Below, piece by piece: positions 34,913 to 42,379 of a stretch of DNA of 64,000 nt. Source of the stretch: Croceibacterium_B sp963811255 (lineage in GTDB: Bacteria; Pseudomonadota; Alphaproteobacteria; Sphingomonadales; Sphingomonadaceae); contig CAWEQI010000003.1 in assembly GCA_963811255.1 (NCBI GenBank), positions 1,550,001 through 1,614,000 on the forward strand, given 5' to 3'. A program made the translations under genes and the position numbers. How positions within the stretch are numbered: position 1 is the first letter of the stretch; each line of letters begins with the position of its first letter. Under the pieces are notes generated by a model. The model was not told where the DNA came from, ran no database searches, and saw nothing but the letters and a program-made list of their open reading frames with translations.

Positions 34913-36582
34913 CGGTGTCGTCCGCCAGCTGGGTGACCACCTCGGTCTCGTCGCGCCCGCCGATCGGATAGCAGTAGGGCACCTTGTCGACGATCGGAGT
35001 GTTCTCGAAGTTGTGCGTCGGCGGCGGCGAGGGAACGGTCCATTCGAGTCCGGTCGCGCCCCAGGGATTCGGCCCCGCCGGCTTGCCGTAGCGCAACGAC
35101 CAGGCCAGGTAGATGGCCGGCAGCAGATAACCCACGGCGAGGATCGAGGAGCCGACCGAGCTCATCACCATCAGCGGCTGGAACACCGCCGGATAGACGT
35201 GATAGCGCCGCGGCATCCCTTCGTAGCCCATCAGGAACTGCGGCGCGAAGGTCATGATGAAGCCGAAGAACAGCAGCAGCGCGGCGCCGCGGGCCCACAT
35301 GTCGTTGTAGAGCCTTCCGGTGATCTTGGGCCAGTAGAAGTGGAGGGCCCCGAAGAACGCGCTGACCGTGCCGCCGACCATGATGAAATGGAAATGCGCG
35401 ACGACGAAATAGGTGTCGGTCAGATGCACGTCGAGCGTCAGCATCGCCAGCATCACGCCGGTCAGCCCGCCGACGGTGAACAGGCCGATGAACCCGAGCA
35501 CGAACAGCAGCGGCGCGTCGATGACGATCTCGCCTTTGTGCAGCGTCGCGGTCCAGTTGTAGACCTTGATCGCGCTCGGCACGGCGACGAGGATGGTGAA
35601 GAACGAGAAGATCGCGCTGGCATAGGGCGACTGGCCGGAAACGAACATGTGGTGGCCCCACACGAAGAAGCCGACCACGCCGATGGCGATCGCGCTGCCC
35701 GCGATAAACCAGTAGCCGAAGATGCGCTTGTGCGCGGCGTTGGAGACGATCTCGCTGACCACGCCCATTGCCGGCAGGACCATGATGTACACCGCCGGAT
35801 GGCTGTAGAACCAGAACAGGTGCTGGAACAGCAGCGGATCGCCGCCGAGTGCAGGATCGAACACCCCGATCCCGAATGCTCGCTCCAGTCCGACCAGCAG
35901 CAGCGTGATCGTCAGCACGGGCGTCGCCAGCACGAAAATCACCGCGGTCACGTATTGCGCCCACACGAACAGCGGCAGCCGCCCCCAGGTCATCCCCGGG
36001 CAGCGCAGCTTATGGGTGGTGACGATGAAGTTGATCCCGGTGAGGATCGACGAAAAGCCGCTGATGAACACCGCGGCGAGCGCCAGCATCACCGCGCCGT
36101 TCGAATAGGTGCTGGAAAACGGGGTGTAGAAGGTCCAGCCGGTGTCCACTCCGCCCGCCAGCACGGTAAGCAGCGTGAACAGGCCGGCGAATACGAAGAT
36201 ATACCAACTGGCGAGGTTGAGCCGCGGGAACGCGAGATCCTTCGCTCCGATCATCAGCGGCAGGAAGAAGTTGCCGAACGTGGTCGGGATCGAGGGGATC
36301 AGGAAGAACCACACCATGATGATGCCGTGCAGCGAGAACGCGCGGTTGTAGCCGTCGTTGGTGAGTACGTCGGGACCGGGCGTGAGCAGGTCGAGCCGCA
36401 CCAGCGCCATCGCGATTGCGCCGCAGGTGAAGAAGAAGGTGATCGAGAACAGGTAGAGCAGCGCGATGCGCTTGTGATCGGTGGTCAGCAGCCACGAGCG
36501 CAGCGAATGCCCGTCGGACAGGTACGAACGACGTTCCTCGAGCGGTGTCGGGGATGGCGAATTCGGAGACGCGCGCGTTCAT
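34905..36582 (-). CDS. coxA: Cytochrome c oxidase subunit I, interrupted by one extra base
   Basis: Haem-copper core that reduces oxygen to water and pumps protons. The true start is the ATG at 36582 (MNARVSEFAIPDT), overlapping the subunit II stop; the frame breaks at 36543 (ACC G CTC GAG GAA on the minus strand) and the rest is read in the next frame. Removing one base gives 558 residues, a normal length. Signatures: low-spin haem His in SLHGIIM, CuB region WFYSHPAVYIMVLP (the A2-type YS motif, without the Glu of HPEVY), WGHHMF, and HFHFIMVGG with haem a3 and a ligands. It is probably a sequencing insertion because all neighbouring genes are intact. Confidence 0.9.
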
Positions 36583-37550
36583 TTGTCCTCCTCTGCGCCG
36601 AGCGAGCGGATGTAGGCCTCGAGTTGGGCGACCTGCTCCTCGTCGAGCACGTTGCCGAACGGCGGCATCTTCGGCTCGTAGCCCGCGGCGATCTGCTTGT
36701 TGGGCAGCATGATCGAATCGTGAATGTACTGGTCATCGGCGCGCACGATCGTGCCGTCGCTGAGCGGCACCGGCCCACCGTAAAGCCCCCGCAGCGGTGG
36801 CGCGTGGATCGGCCCGGCCGACCCTTGCGCGTTGCTGCCGTGGCAGCCCGAGCAGCCGAGCCGGTGGAACAGCTCTTCGCCGCGTTTGGCGAGGCTTTCG
36901 TCGGAGCCGGCCTGCGCCTGCCAGCGGGCGAAATCAGCCGGAGTCTGGACAATCAGACGACCGCCCATCAGGCTGTGATCGGTACCGCAATACTCGGCGC
37001 AGCGAAGCGCGAAGGTGCCGACCTTGTCGGCGGTGAACCACTCCTGGGTATAGCGCCCGGGCAGCACGTCCTGCTTGATCCTGAGCGCCGGGAAATAGAG
37101 GCTGTGAATCACGTCCTGGCTGGTCATCGTCAGGCGGATCGGCCTGCCGACTGGGACGTGCAGCTCGTTGATCTCGCGCGCGCCGCTGGCGTGCTGGAAC
37201 TTCCACATCCACTGCTTGGCGACGACGTTGATGGTCATCGAATCGTCGGGCGGCGCGTGCTGGTGGAAGAACATCACCGTCGACCACACGTAGATGCCCA
37301 TCACCAGCACGAAGGGGATTACCGCCCACGAGGTCTCGAGCAGGACGTTGCCCTCTTCCGCGTTGCTGCGGTCGGCGTGCGTGCCCTTGCGGTACTTGAA
37401 CAAGTACACCGTGCACAGAATGAACACCGGGGCGGAAAGCAGGAATATCAGGGCGACGAGGCCGCCGGCGAGCAAATCGACCTGTCCGGCGTGGTGCGAT
37501 GCCTGCGCGGGCCAATTGAGGAACGGGATGTGAAGGAACGAGAAGATCAT
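36579..37550 (-). CDS. coxB: Cytochrome c oxidase subunit II fused to cytochrome c
   Basis: A 323-residue caa3-type subunit II. Two membrane helices (about residues 20-100) precede the periplasmic cupredoxin domain with the CuA ligands CAEYCGTDHSLM near residue 210. A C-terminal cytochrome c domain (about 240-320) has haem motif CSGCHG and axial Met in KMPPFG. The fused haem lets electrons enter without a free cytochrome, which suits direct transfer from Alternative Complex III. The ATG at 37550 overlaps the SCO stop. Confidence 0.94.
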   Translation of the reverse strand: MIFSFLHIPFLNWPAQASHHAGQVDLLAGGLVALIFLLSAPVFILCTVYLFKYRKGTHADRSNAEEGNVLLETSWAVIPFVLVMGIYVWSTVMFFHQHAPPDDSMTINVVAKQWMWKFQHASGAREINELHVPVGRPIRLTMTSQDVIHSLYFPALRIKQDVLPGRYTQEWFTADKVGTFALRCAEYCGTDHSLMGGRLIVQTPADFARWQAQAGSDESLAKRGEELFHRLGCSGCHGSNAQGSAGPIHAPPLRGLYGGPVPLSDGTIVRADDQYIHDSIMLPNKQIAAGYEPKMPPFGNVLDEEQVAQLEAYIRSLGAEEDK

Positions 37551-38323
37551 GCCGCGCCCCCCCGCTTGCGCGAGAGCAGCGCCAGCAGCAGCGCCAGTGC
37601 GACGGCGGTGCCGATGCCAGCCACCTTGAGCGTCTTGGTGATCGCCAGCGTGTATTGCCCGGTGTTCGGATCGTAGTAGCAGCACAGCAGGATCAGCCGC
37701 TGCATGATCCCGCCGCTCCTGCCGGCCGTTGCCTGGGCGAGCGCCTTGTCGACCTGCGCGGAGGTGGGCGAGAGGCCGTAAAGCCAGCTCGACATCTTAC
37801 CCTGCGGCGTGAGCACGGCGGTGCCGGTGACATGGACGTACTGCTGCAGCGGCTTGGACCAGGCGTAGTGATATCCGAGCGCCTCGGTGACCGCCTTGAT
37901 CGGCCCGGCCTTGCCGGTGAGCGCCACTGGGAGCCATTTGCCGGTATGCGCCTGGGAGAGCCGGTTCATGTCGTCCCGCGCCTGCGGCGGCCCCTCGCGC
38001 GGATCGAAGCCGAAGGCGACGATCGCGAAATCGCGCCACGGGCGGTACTTCGTCTGGCCGTCGATGGCATTGGAGATCCCGGCCAGCGTCACGCTGCAGA
38101 TGTTCGGGCATTCGTGCTGCACCGGGATCAGCAGCAGCGGCTTGCCGTCGGCGATCTTGCGTAACGTGGTGATCTTGCCGTCCTGTGTGACGAAGTGACC
38201 ATCGAGCGGGATCTGCGCGCCGGGATGCTCGTCGATCGTGGCCGACTTGAACGGGTTGTTGGGATCGACGGCACCGATCGACAGGAAGGCGACGGCCAGC
38301 AAGGCGAGCAGGCGCGCGGTCAT
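37547..38323 (-). CDS. SCO1/SenC-family copper chaperone
   Basis: A 258-residue protein with an N-terminal signal segment and thioredoxin-like SCO domain. The copper-binding motif is CPNIC (HECPNICS) near residue 72, with the partner His in VHVTG near residue 165. A C-terminal hydrophobic segment (about 230-252) may anchor it in the membrane. It probably helps to deliver copper to CuA of the following subunit II. It lies inside the operon, overlapping the hypothetical gene and coxB by four bases each. Confidence 0.86.
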   Translation of the reverse strand: MTARLLALLAVAFLSIGAVDPNNPFKSATIDEHPGAQIPLDGHFVTQDGKITTLRKIADGKPLLLIPVQHECPNICSVTLAGISNAIDGQTKYRPWRDFAIVAFGFDPREGPPQARDDMNRLSQAHTGKWLPVALTGKAGPIKAVTEALGYHYAWSKPLQQYVHVTGTAVLTPQGKMSSWLYGLSPTSAQVDKALAQATAGRSGGIMQRLILLCCYYDPNTGQYTLAITKTLKVAGIGTAVALALLLALLSRKRGGAA

Positions 38324-38871
38324 TGTCCCGCCCCCGCTGACGGCTGCGCTGCGGCCTTCGCCGATGGCGGCATTCCAGCGCTCCCTGATGATTGCGCTGC
38401 AGCCGCCGCTGACGGCTGCGGCCCCGGGTTTGCCGGCGCACCCGCCTTCGCTCGGCCCATGGCCACGGTCGCGCGTCCGGGCGGCGGGGCGGTCTCGCCC
38501 CAGCCCTGTCGGACGACCTGGTCCATCGCTCGCTCAATCGCCGCATCGCCGGGCCCGCTGTGCGCCTTTTCCAGCGCCGAGCGCTGGTCCTCGGGGGTAG
38601 CAAGCAACGGCGGACCGGCAGTCTTGAAGTGCGCCGCGGCGGTCCCCGCCATCAGCGGCGTGCGCGGCTTGATCGCGCTGGTGAAGATCAGCACACCGCC
38701 GACGACGATCAGCACCAGCAGGATGGCCAGACCAAGGGTGATCGCCACCGCGCGCATCGGCGCGTCGCTGTATTCGACCTGGTTCGCCGTCCGCAGCAGG
38801 GCCGCCCAGTGGCCGGGCCGGCCCTCGCGCTGCGGGCGCGTCTTGGGATGGAGGCCGCGGGTCAGCTTCAC
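38320..38871 (-). CDS. Single-span membrane protein in the ACIII-oxidase operon
   Basis: A 183-residue protein. It has a basic N-terminal tail (KTRPQREGRP), one membrane helix (about residues 40-64), then a polar periplasmic part with a helical segment (PEDQRSALEKAHSGPGDAAIERAMDQVV) and an Ala/Pro/Gly-rich low-complexity C-terminus. I recognise no family. Its position between actF and SCO with four-base overlaps at both ends suggests an assembly or linking role for the ACIII-caa3 supercomplex, but that is inference. GTG start at 38871. Confidence 0.65.
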   Translation of the reverse strand: MKLTRGLHPKTRPQREGRPGHWAALLRTANQVEYSDAPMRAVAITLGLAILLVLIVVGGVLIFTSAIKPRTPLMAGTAAAHFKTAGPPLLATPEDQRSALEKAHSGPGDAAIERAMDQVVRQGWGETAPPPGRATVAMGRAKAGAPANPGPQPSAAAAAQSSGSAGMPPSAKAAAQPSAGAGQ

Positions 38872-39881
38872 AGCACCGCCTCCGCCAAACGGGCGGCGCG
38901 CAGCATCGCCGCCACGGCGAGGCAGCCCAGCCCGGCGAGCGCCACCAGCCAGGCGACGACCGCCAGCCAGCCGCGGCCGGGCAGCGCGAGCCAGGCGAAT
39001 TCCAGCATCTTGCCGACGAGGACCGCCGCCGCGCAGACGCCGACCCAGCGGGGATTGTTGCGCACCTGCGGGGCGAACAGCGCGAACAGCGGAACCCCGC
39101 CGAGCACCGCGGCGGCGACGAGCACCGCCACCCAGCCAAAGGTATCGCGCACGAGGTACCAGCGGACGCCGTCCGGCAGGTCACCCGACCAGATGATCAG
39201 GAACGGCATGAACTGGAAGTAGGCCCAAATCAGCAGCAGGGTCAGCAATAGGCCGCCGACGACGCCGGTGTGGCGCGGGGTGCCGGCGGCAACGCGCAGG
39301 AGGACCATCACGGCGAGCGCCGTCGTGACATCGAAGGCGATCACCTGCGCTCCGAAGGCGGACGAAGCGAACTTTGGGTCGAGCGTCATCAACCAGTCGC
39401 TGTTGACGAACTGGGCGTAGACGGCGAACGCGATCAGCATGCCGCCGGCGAAGCCCTGGCTGACCGGCCCGGCCGCGCGCGAGGCGATGAACCAGCCGAG
39501 CACGAACCAGCCGATCGTCCGGGCGATGAAGAACAGCGGATTAAGCCACACCCCGGCGAAGGCCGAATGCGGCGGAGCGCCGACCCACGGGTAGATCGCC
39601 GCCATGCCGGCGAGGACCGGAACGAAGGCCAGCGCCGCGAGCGGCCAAAGCGCGCCGAGCACCCGCGCCGGGCCGCGCAAGTCTTCGGTCCAGCGGCCGC
39701 TGACCAGGGCCATCGTCAGCAGCAGGATCAGCGCGCCGGCGGGCAGCGCCTCGAGCGTCGCCGCCGCGCCGAGCCAACCGGTCAGCGCCGCGCGCGGATC
39801 GAACAACGCCAGCAGCAACGCCACCACGGCCGCGACCGCGCCGACGATCGCCAGCGACAGCTCTTTGCGCGGCAGACTCAA
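38868..39881 (-). CDS. actF: Alternative Complex III membrane subunit ActF
   Basis: A 337-residue polytopic membrane protein of the ActF (quinol:cytochrome c oxidoreductase membrane subunit 2) type, with about ten helices. Typical segments are WLNPLFFIARTIGWFVLGW and PFLIIWSGDLPDGVRWYLVR. It helps to bind quinol and the complex core. The TTG start at 39881 overlaps the actE stop (TTGA); this start fits the coupling pattern of the operon. At 337 residues it is shorter than many ActF proteins (about 400), with the N-terminal part reduced. Confidence 0.85.
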   Translation of the reverse strand: MSLPRKELSLAIVGAVAAVVALLLALFDPRAALTGWLGAAATLEALPAGALILLLTMALVSGRWTEDLRGPARVLGALWPLAALAFVPVLAGMAAIYPWVGAPPHSAFAGVWLNPLFFIARTIGWFVLGWFIASRAAGPVSQGFAGGMLIAFAVYAQFVNSDWLMTLDPKFASSAFGAQVIAFDVTTALAVMVLLRVAAGTPRHTGVVGGLLLTLLLIWAYFQFMPFLIIWSGDLPDGVRWYLVRDTFGWVAVLVAAAVLGGVPLFALFAPQVRNNPRWVGVCAAAVLVGKMLEFAWLALPGRGWLAVVAWLVALAGLGCLAVAAMLRAARLAEAVL

Positions 39882-40504
39882 CGCACATACCTCGCCGGCT
39901 CGACCGGCTGCGCCTGCTGCAGCACGCGAATGTAGGCGGCGATCGCCCACCGGTCGGGCGGAGAGACGCGATCGGCGTAGGAATACATTACGCCGTAGCC
40001 GTTGGTGATGACGTCGTAGAAGTGCGATGCCGGCATGCTGCGCAGCCGCTGGGAGCGGAAGTCCGGCGGGTGCGGGAAGCCGCGCGCCGGGATCTCGCCG
40101 TTGCCGGAGCCGTCGTAGGCATGGCACGGCGTGCAGTAGATGCCGAAACGCTGGCGGCCGCGTTCGAGCAGCGCCTTGGTGATCGGCGGGCGCTGCGCGG
40201 CGGCGACCTCCTGCGGCGCTTCCTGCGGCACCACTCCGTCCGGTGGATGCTGCATCGCCATGCCGTTGGGGAACAGCGAGGTTCCCTCGTACTCGTCGTA
40301 GCGCGGCTGCTGTACCATGTTGCCGCAGCCGGCGAGGGTGAGGAGCAACGGTGCGGTGAACGCGAGCAAAGCCCTCCCCCTCAAGGGGGAGGGTTGGGTG
40401 GGGGTGGGCCGCGCCGATGGCTTGGACGCGCGCCTTTGGCACGCTCCCCCACCCCCAACCCTCCCCGCCGGGGAGGGGGAAAATGATGCGGGGTGGCCGT
40501 TCAC
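39878..40504 (-). CDS. actE: Alternative Complex III mono-haem cytochrome c ActE, repeat-extended N-terminus
   Basis: A 208-residue cytochrome c. The haem motif is CTPCHAYDG near residue 122, with a distal SPPDRWAIAAYIR helix typical of class I cytochromes. The lipobox LTLAGC (about Cys59) suggests a membrane-anchored lipoprotein. The GTG at 40504 overlaps the actD stop (GTGA), the pattern used throughout the operon, but residues 1-40 are coded by a GC-rich palindromic repeat (SPSPAGRVGGGGACQRR...). A later TTG within the repeat end (near 40386) could instead start the signal peptide; which start is used is open. Confidence 0.85.
   Translation of the reverse strand: MNGHPASFSPSPAGRVGGGGACQRRASKPSARPTPTQPSPLRGRALLAFTAPLLLTLAGCGNMVQQPRYDEYEGTSLFPNGMAMQHPPDGVVPQEAPQEVAAAQRPPITKALLERGRQRFGIYCTPCHAYDGSGNGEIPARGFPHPPDFRSQRLRSMPASHFYDVITNGYGVMYSYADRVSPPDRWAIAAYIRVLQQAQPVEPARYVR
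40372..40480. repeat. Inverted repeat element inside the actE 5' coding region
   Basis: The left arm CCCTCCCCCTCAAGGGGGAGGGTTGGGTGGGGGTGGG spans about 40372-40408, described here by its ends CCCTCC and GGTGGG; the right arm CCCCCACCCCCAACCCTCCCC spans about 40446-40466 with a further hairpin GCCGGGGAGGGGG to 40480. The two arms are imperfect reverse complements separated by about 40 bases. The element lies wholly within the actE reading frame without breaking it. Confidence 0.7.
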
Positions 40505-41040
40505 GCCGTGACCTCCCCGCCGACCTTCTCGATCGAGGAGGGCCCCTGCCGCTGGAGAGCGGCGCGGGCTTCGTTCTCGGAAGCCGGGTCGAGCAACGCC
40601 AGCGAGACGAAGAAGCGGTTGTCGCTAGCGAGATGGAAGCGCCTCGCGTCGAACAGCGGATAGTTGAGCCGCGGCAGGCGGTTGCGGGCGAACATGGTGC
40701 CGATCCCGCTGAGCACCGACAGCAGCACCATCAGCTCGAACGTGATCAGCATGAACGCGGGCACCGCGACCAGCGGCCGTCCGCCGATGTCGAGCGGGAA
40801 CGCCAGATTGGCGAACACCTGAATCATGAACCCGAGCGAGGCGCCGATGACGCCGCCGATCACGAACGAATGCGGCACCGTCCGGCCATGGAAGCCGAGC
40901 GCCTCCTTCATCCCCTTGACCGGGAACGGCGTATGCAGTTCGACCTGCCAGCCTTCCTCCCGCAGCGTCTTCGTTGCGGCGAGCATCGGCTCGGGATCGG
41001 GGAATTCGGCGACGAGGAAGGCGGGATCGGACCTAGCCAC
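40501..41040 (-). CDS. actD: Alternative Complex III membrane subunit ActD
   Basis: A 179-residue DUF3341 protein with two membrane helices (about residues 58-80 and 92-115). The N-terminal VAEFPDPEPMLAATKTLREEGW is the usual ActD start, and the PFPVKGM segment follows. It is a small structural subunit of Alternative Complex III. It overlaps actC by eight bases at its start and actE at its end. Confidence 0.9.
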   Translation of the reverse strand: MARSDPAFLVAEFPDPEPMLAATKTLREEGWQVELHTPFPVKGMKEALGFHGRTVPHSFVIGGVIGASLGFMIQVFANLAFPLDIGGRPLVAVPAFMLITFELMVLLSVLSGIGTMFARNRLPRLNYPLFDARRFHLASDNRFFVSLALLDPASENEARAALQRQGPSSIEKVGGEVTA

Positions 41041-42379
41041 GGCCCGCCTCCTTCTCCTCCTCGATCCGTTCCTTGATCTCGAACTGCGAGAGGACCGGAA
41101 TGAAGCGGACGAACAGCAGGAACCCGGCGAGGAAGAAGCTGATGAAGCCGATGTACAGCGCCCAGTCCCAGAAGGTCGCCTGGAACGGGTTGACCGAGCT
41201 TTCGAGCCAGTCGCGATAGAGCGAGGTGACCACCAGCATGTAGCGTTCGAGCCACATGCCGATCACCGCCGAAAGGCTGATGAGAAACGCCGGCACCGGC
41301 GCCAGGCGGATCTTGCGGAACCACAGCAACTGCAGCGGGATGAAGTTGCAGAAAACCGCGCCCCAGAAGCTCCACATGTACGGACCGGCGAAGCGGTCGA
41401 GCAGGGTCTGCTCCTCATAGCCGCCGGCGTAGAGCGAGGTGTAGATTTCGCAGACGTAGCCGAAGGCCGTCAGCATGCCGGTGGCGAGCGTAAGCCGCCC
41501 GAGCATGTCCATGTGCCAGTCGGTGACCAGGTCCTTCAGCCGCAGCATCGAGCGGACCATCACCGCCAGCAGGGTGACCATGGCGAAGCCCGAGAAAGCG
41601 GCCCCCATCACGAAGTACGGCGGGAAGATGGTCGAGGCCCATCCGGGGATCGGCCCGGCGGCCATCAGCATGGAAATTTCCGAGTGCACCGACACCACCA
41701 GCGGCACGGCGATTGCTGCGGTTATCGCGTAAGCCTGGCGCCAGCGCAGCCAATGGCGGCCGCTGCCGCGCCAGCCGAGCGCGAGGACACCGTAGAACAC
41801 CTGAAATCCGCGCTTCTTCGTCTTATCGCGGGCCGAAGCAAGGTCGGGAACCAGGCCGATGTACCAGAAGCAGATCGACACGATCAGATAGGTCAGCACC
41901 GCGAAGAAGTCCCACGTCAGTGGACTGCGAAACTGCGGCCACACCGTCATCGTGCTGAAGTACGGCGCCATCCAGTAGAAGTACCACGGCCGCCCGAGGT
42001 GGATGATCGGATAGAGCCCGCCGCAAGTCACCGCGAACAGCGTCATCACCTCGGCAAAGCGGTTGGTGGAATTGCGCCAGTTCTCGTTCATCACCAGCAG
42101 CATCGCCGAAATCAGCGTGCCGGCGTGGCCGATGCCGATCCACCAGATGTAATTGGCAATCGGGAAGCCCCAGGCGACGGGGATGTTGTTGCCCCACACA
42201 CCCGGCCCGCGGTTGAGGACCACCGCAAACGAGAGGACCAGCAGGCCGACGCCCATCATCGTGAAGCCGAACATCACCGCCCAGGTGATCGGCGCCGGGA
42301 AATGCGTCGGGATCGAGACGACCTCGCCGGTGATCCGGTGGTAATTGCCGGTCGGCTTCTTGTCCTCGGTTTCGCTCAT
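41033..42379 (-). CDS. actC: Alternative Complex III membrane subunit ActC (NrfD-like)
   Basis: A 448-residue integral membrane protein of the NrfD/PsrC family with about ten helices, the main quinol-oxidising membrane subunit of Alternative Complex III. Characteristic stretches are FGFTMMGVGLLVLSF, WWIGIGHAGTLISAMLL, and RWRQAYAITAAIAVPLVVSVHSE. The ATG at 42379 overlaps the actB stop (ATGA). A longer open frame upstream runs inside actB and is not used. Confidence 0.93.
   Translation of the reverse strand: MSETEDKKPTGNYHRITGEVVSIPTHFPAPITWAVMFGFTMMGVGLLVLSFAVVLNRGPGVWGNNIPVAWGFPIANYIWWIGIGHAGTLISAMLLVMNENWRNSTNRFAEVMTLFAVTCGGLYPIIHLGRPWYFYWMAPYFSTMTVWPQFRSPLTWDFFAVLTYLIVSICFWYIGLVPDLASARDKTKKRGFQVFYGVLALGWRGSGRHWLRWRQAYAITAAIAVPLVVSVHSEISMLMAAGPIPGWASTIFPPYFVMGAAFSGFAMVTLLAVMVRSMLRLKDLVTDWHMDMLGRLTLATGMLTAFGYVCEIYTSLYAGGYEEQTLLDRFAGPYMWSFWGAVFCNFIPLQLLWFRKIRLAPVPAFLISLSAVIGMWLERYMLVVTSLYRDWLESSVNPFQATFWDWALYIGFISFFLAGFLLFVRFIPVLSQFEIKERIEEEKEAGRG

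Noticed and set aside
34875..37676. 933-codon plus-strand open frame opposite coxA/coxB
   Set aside because: Low-complexity Arg/His/Glu/Gln-rich product on the antisense of clearly conserved oxidase genes; a typical high-GC shadow frame.
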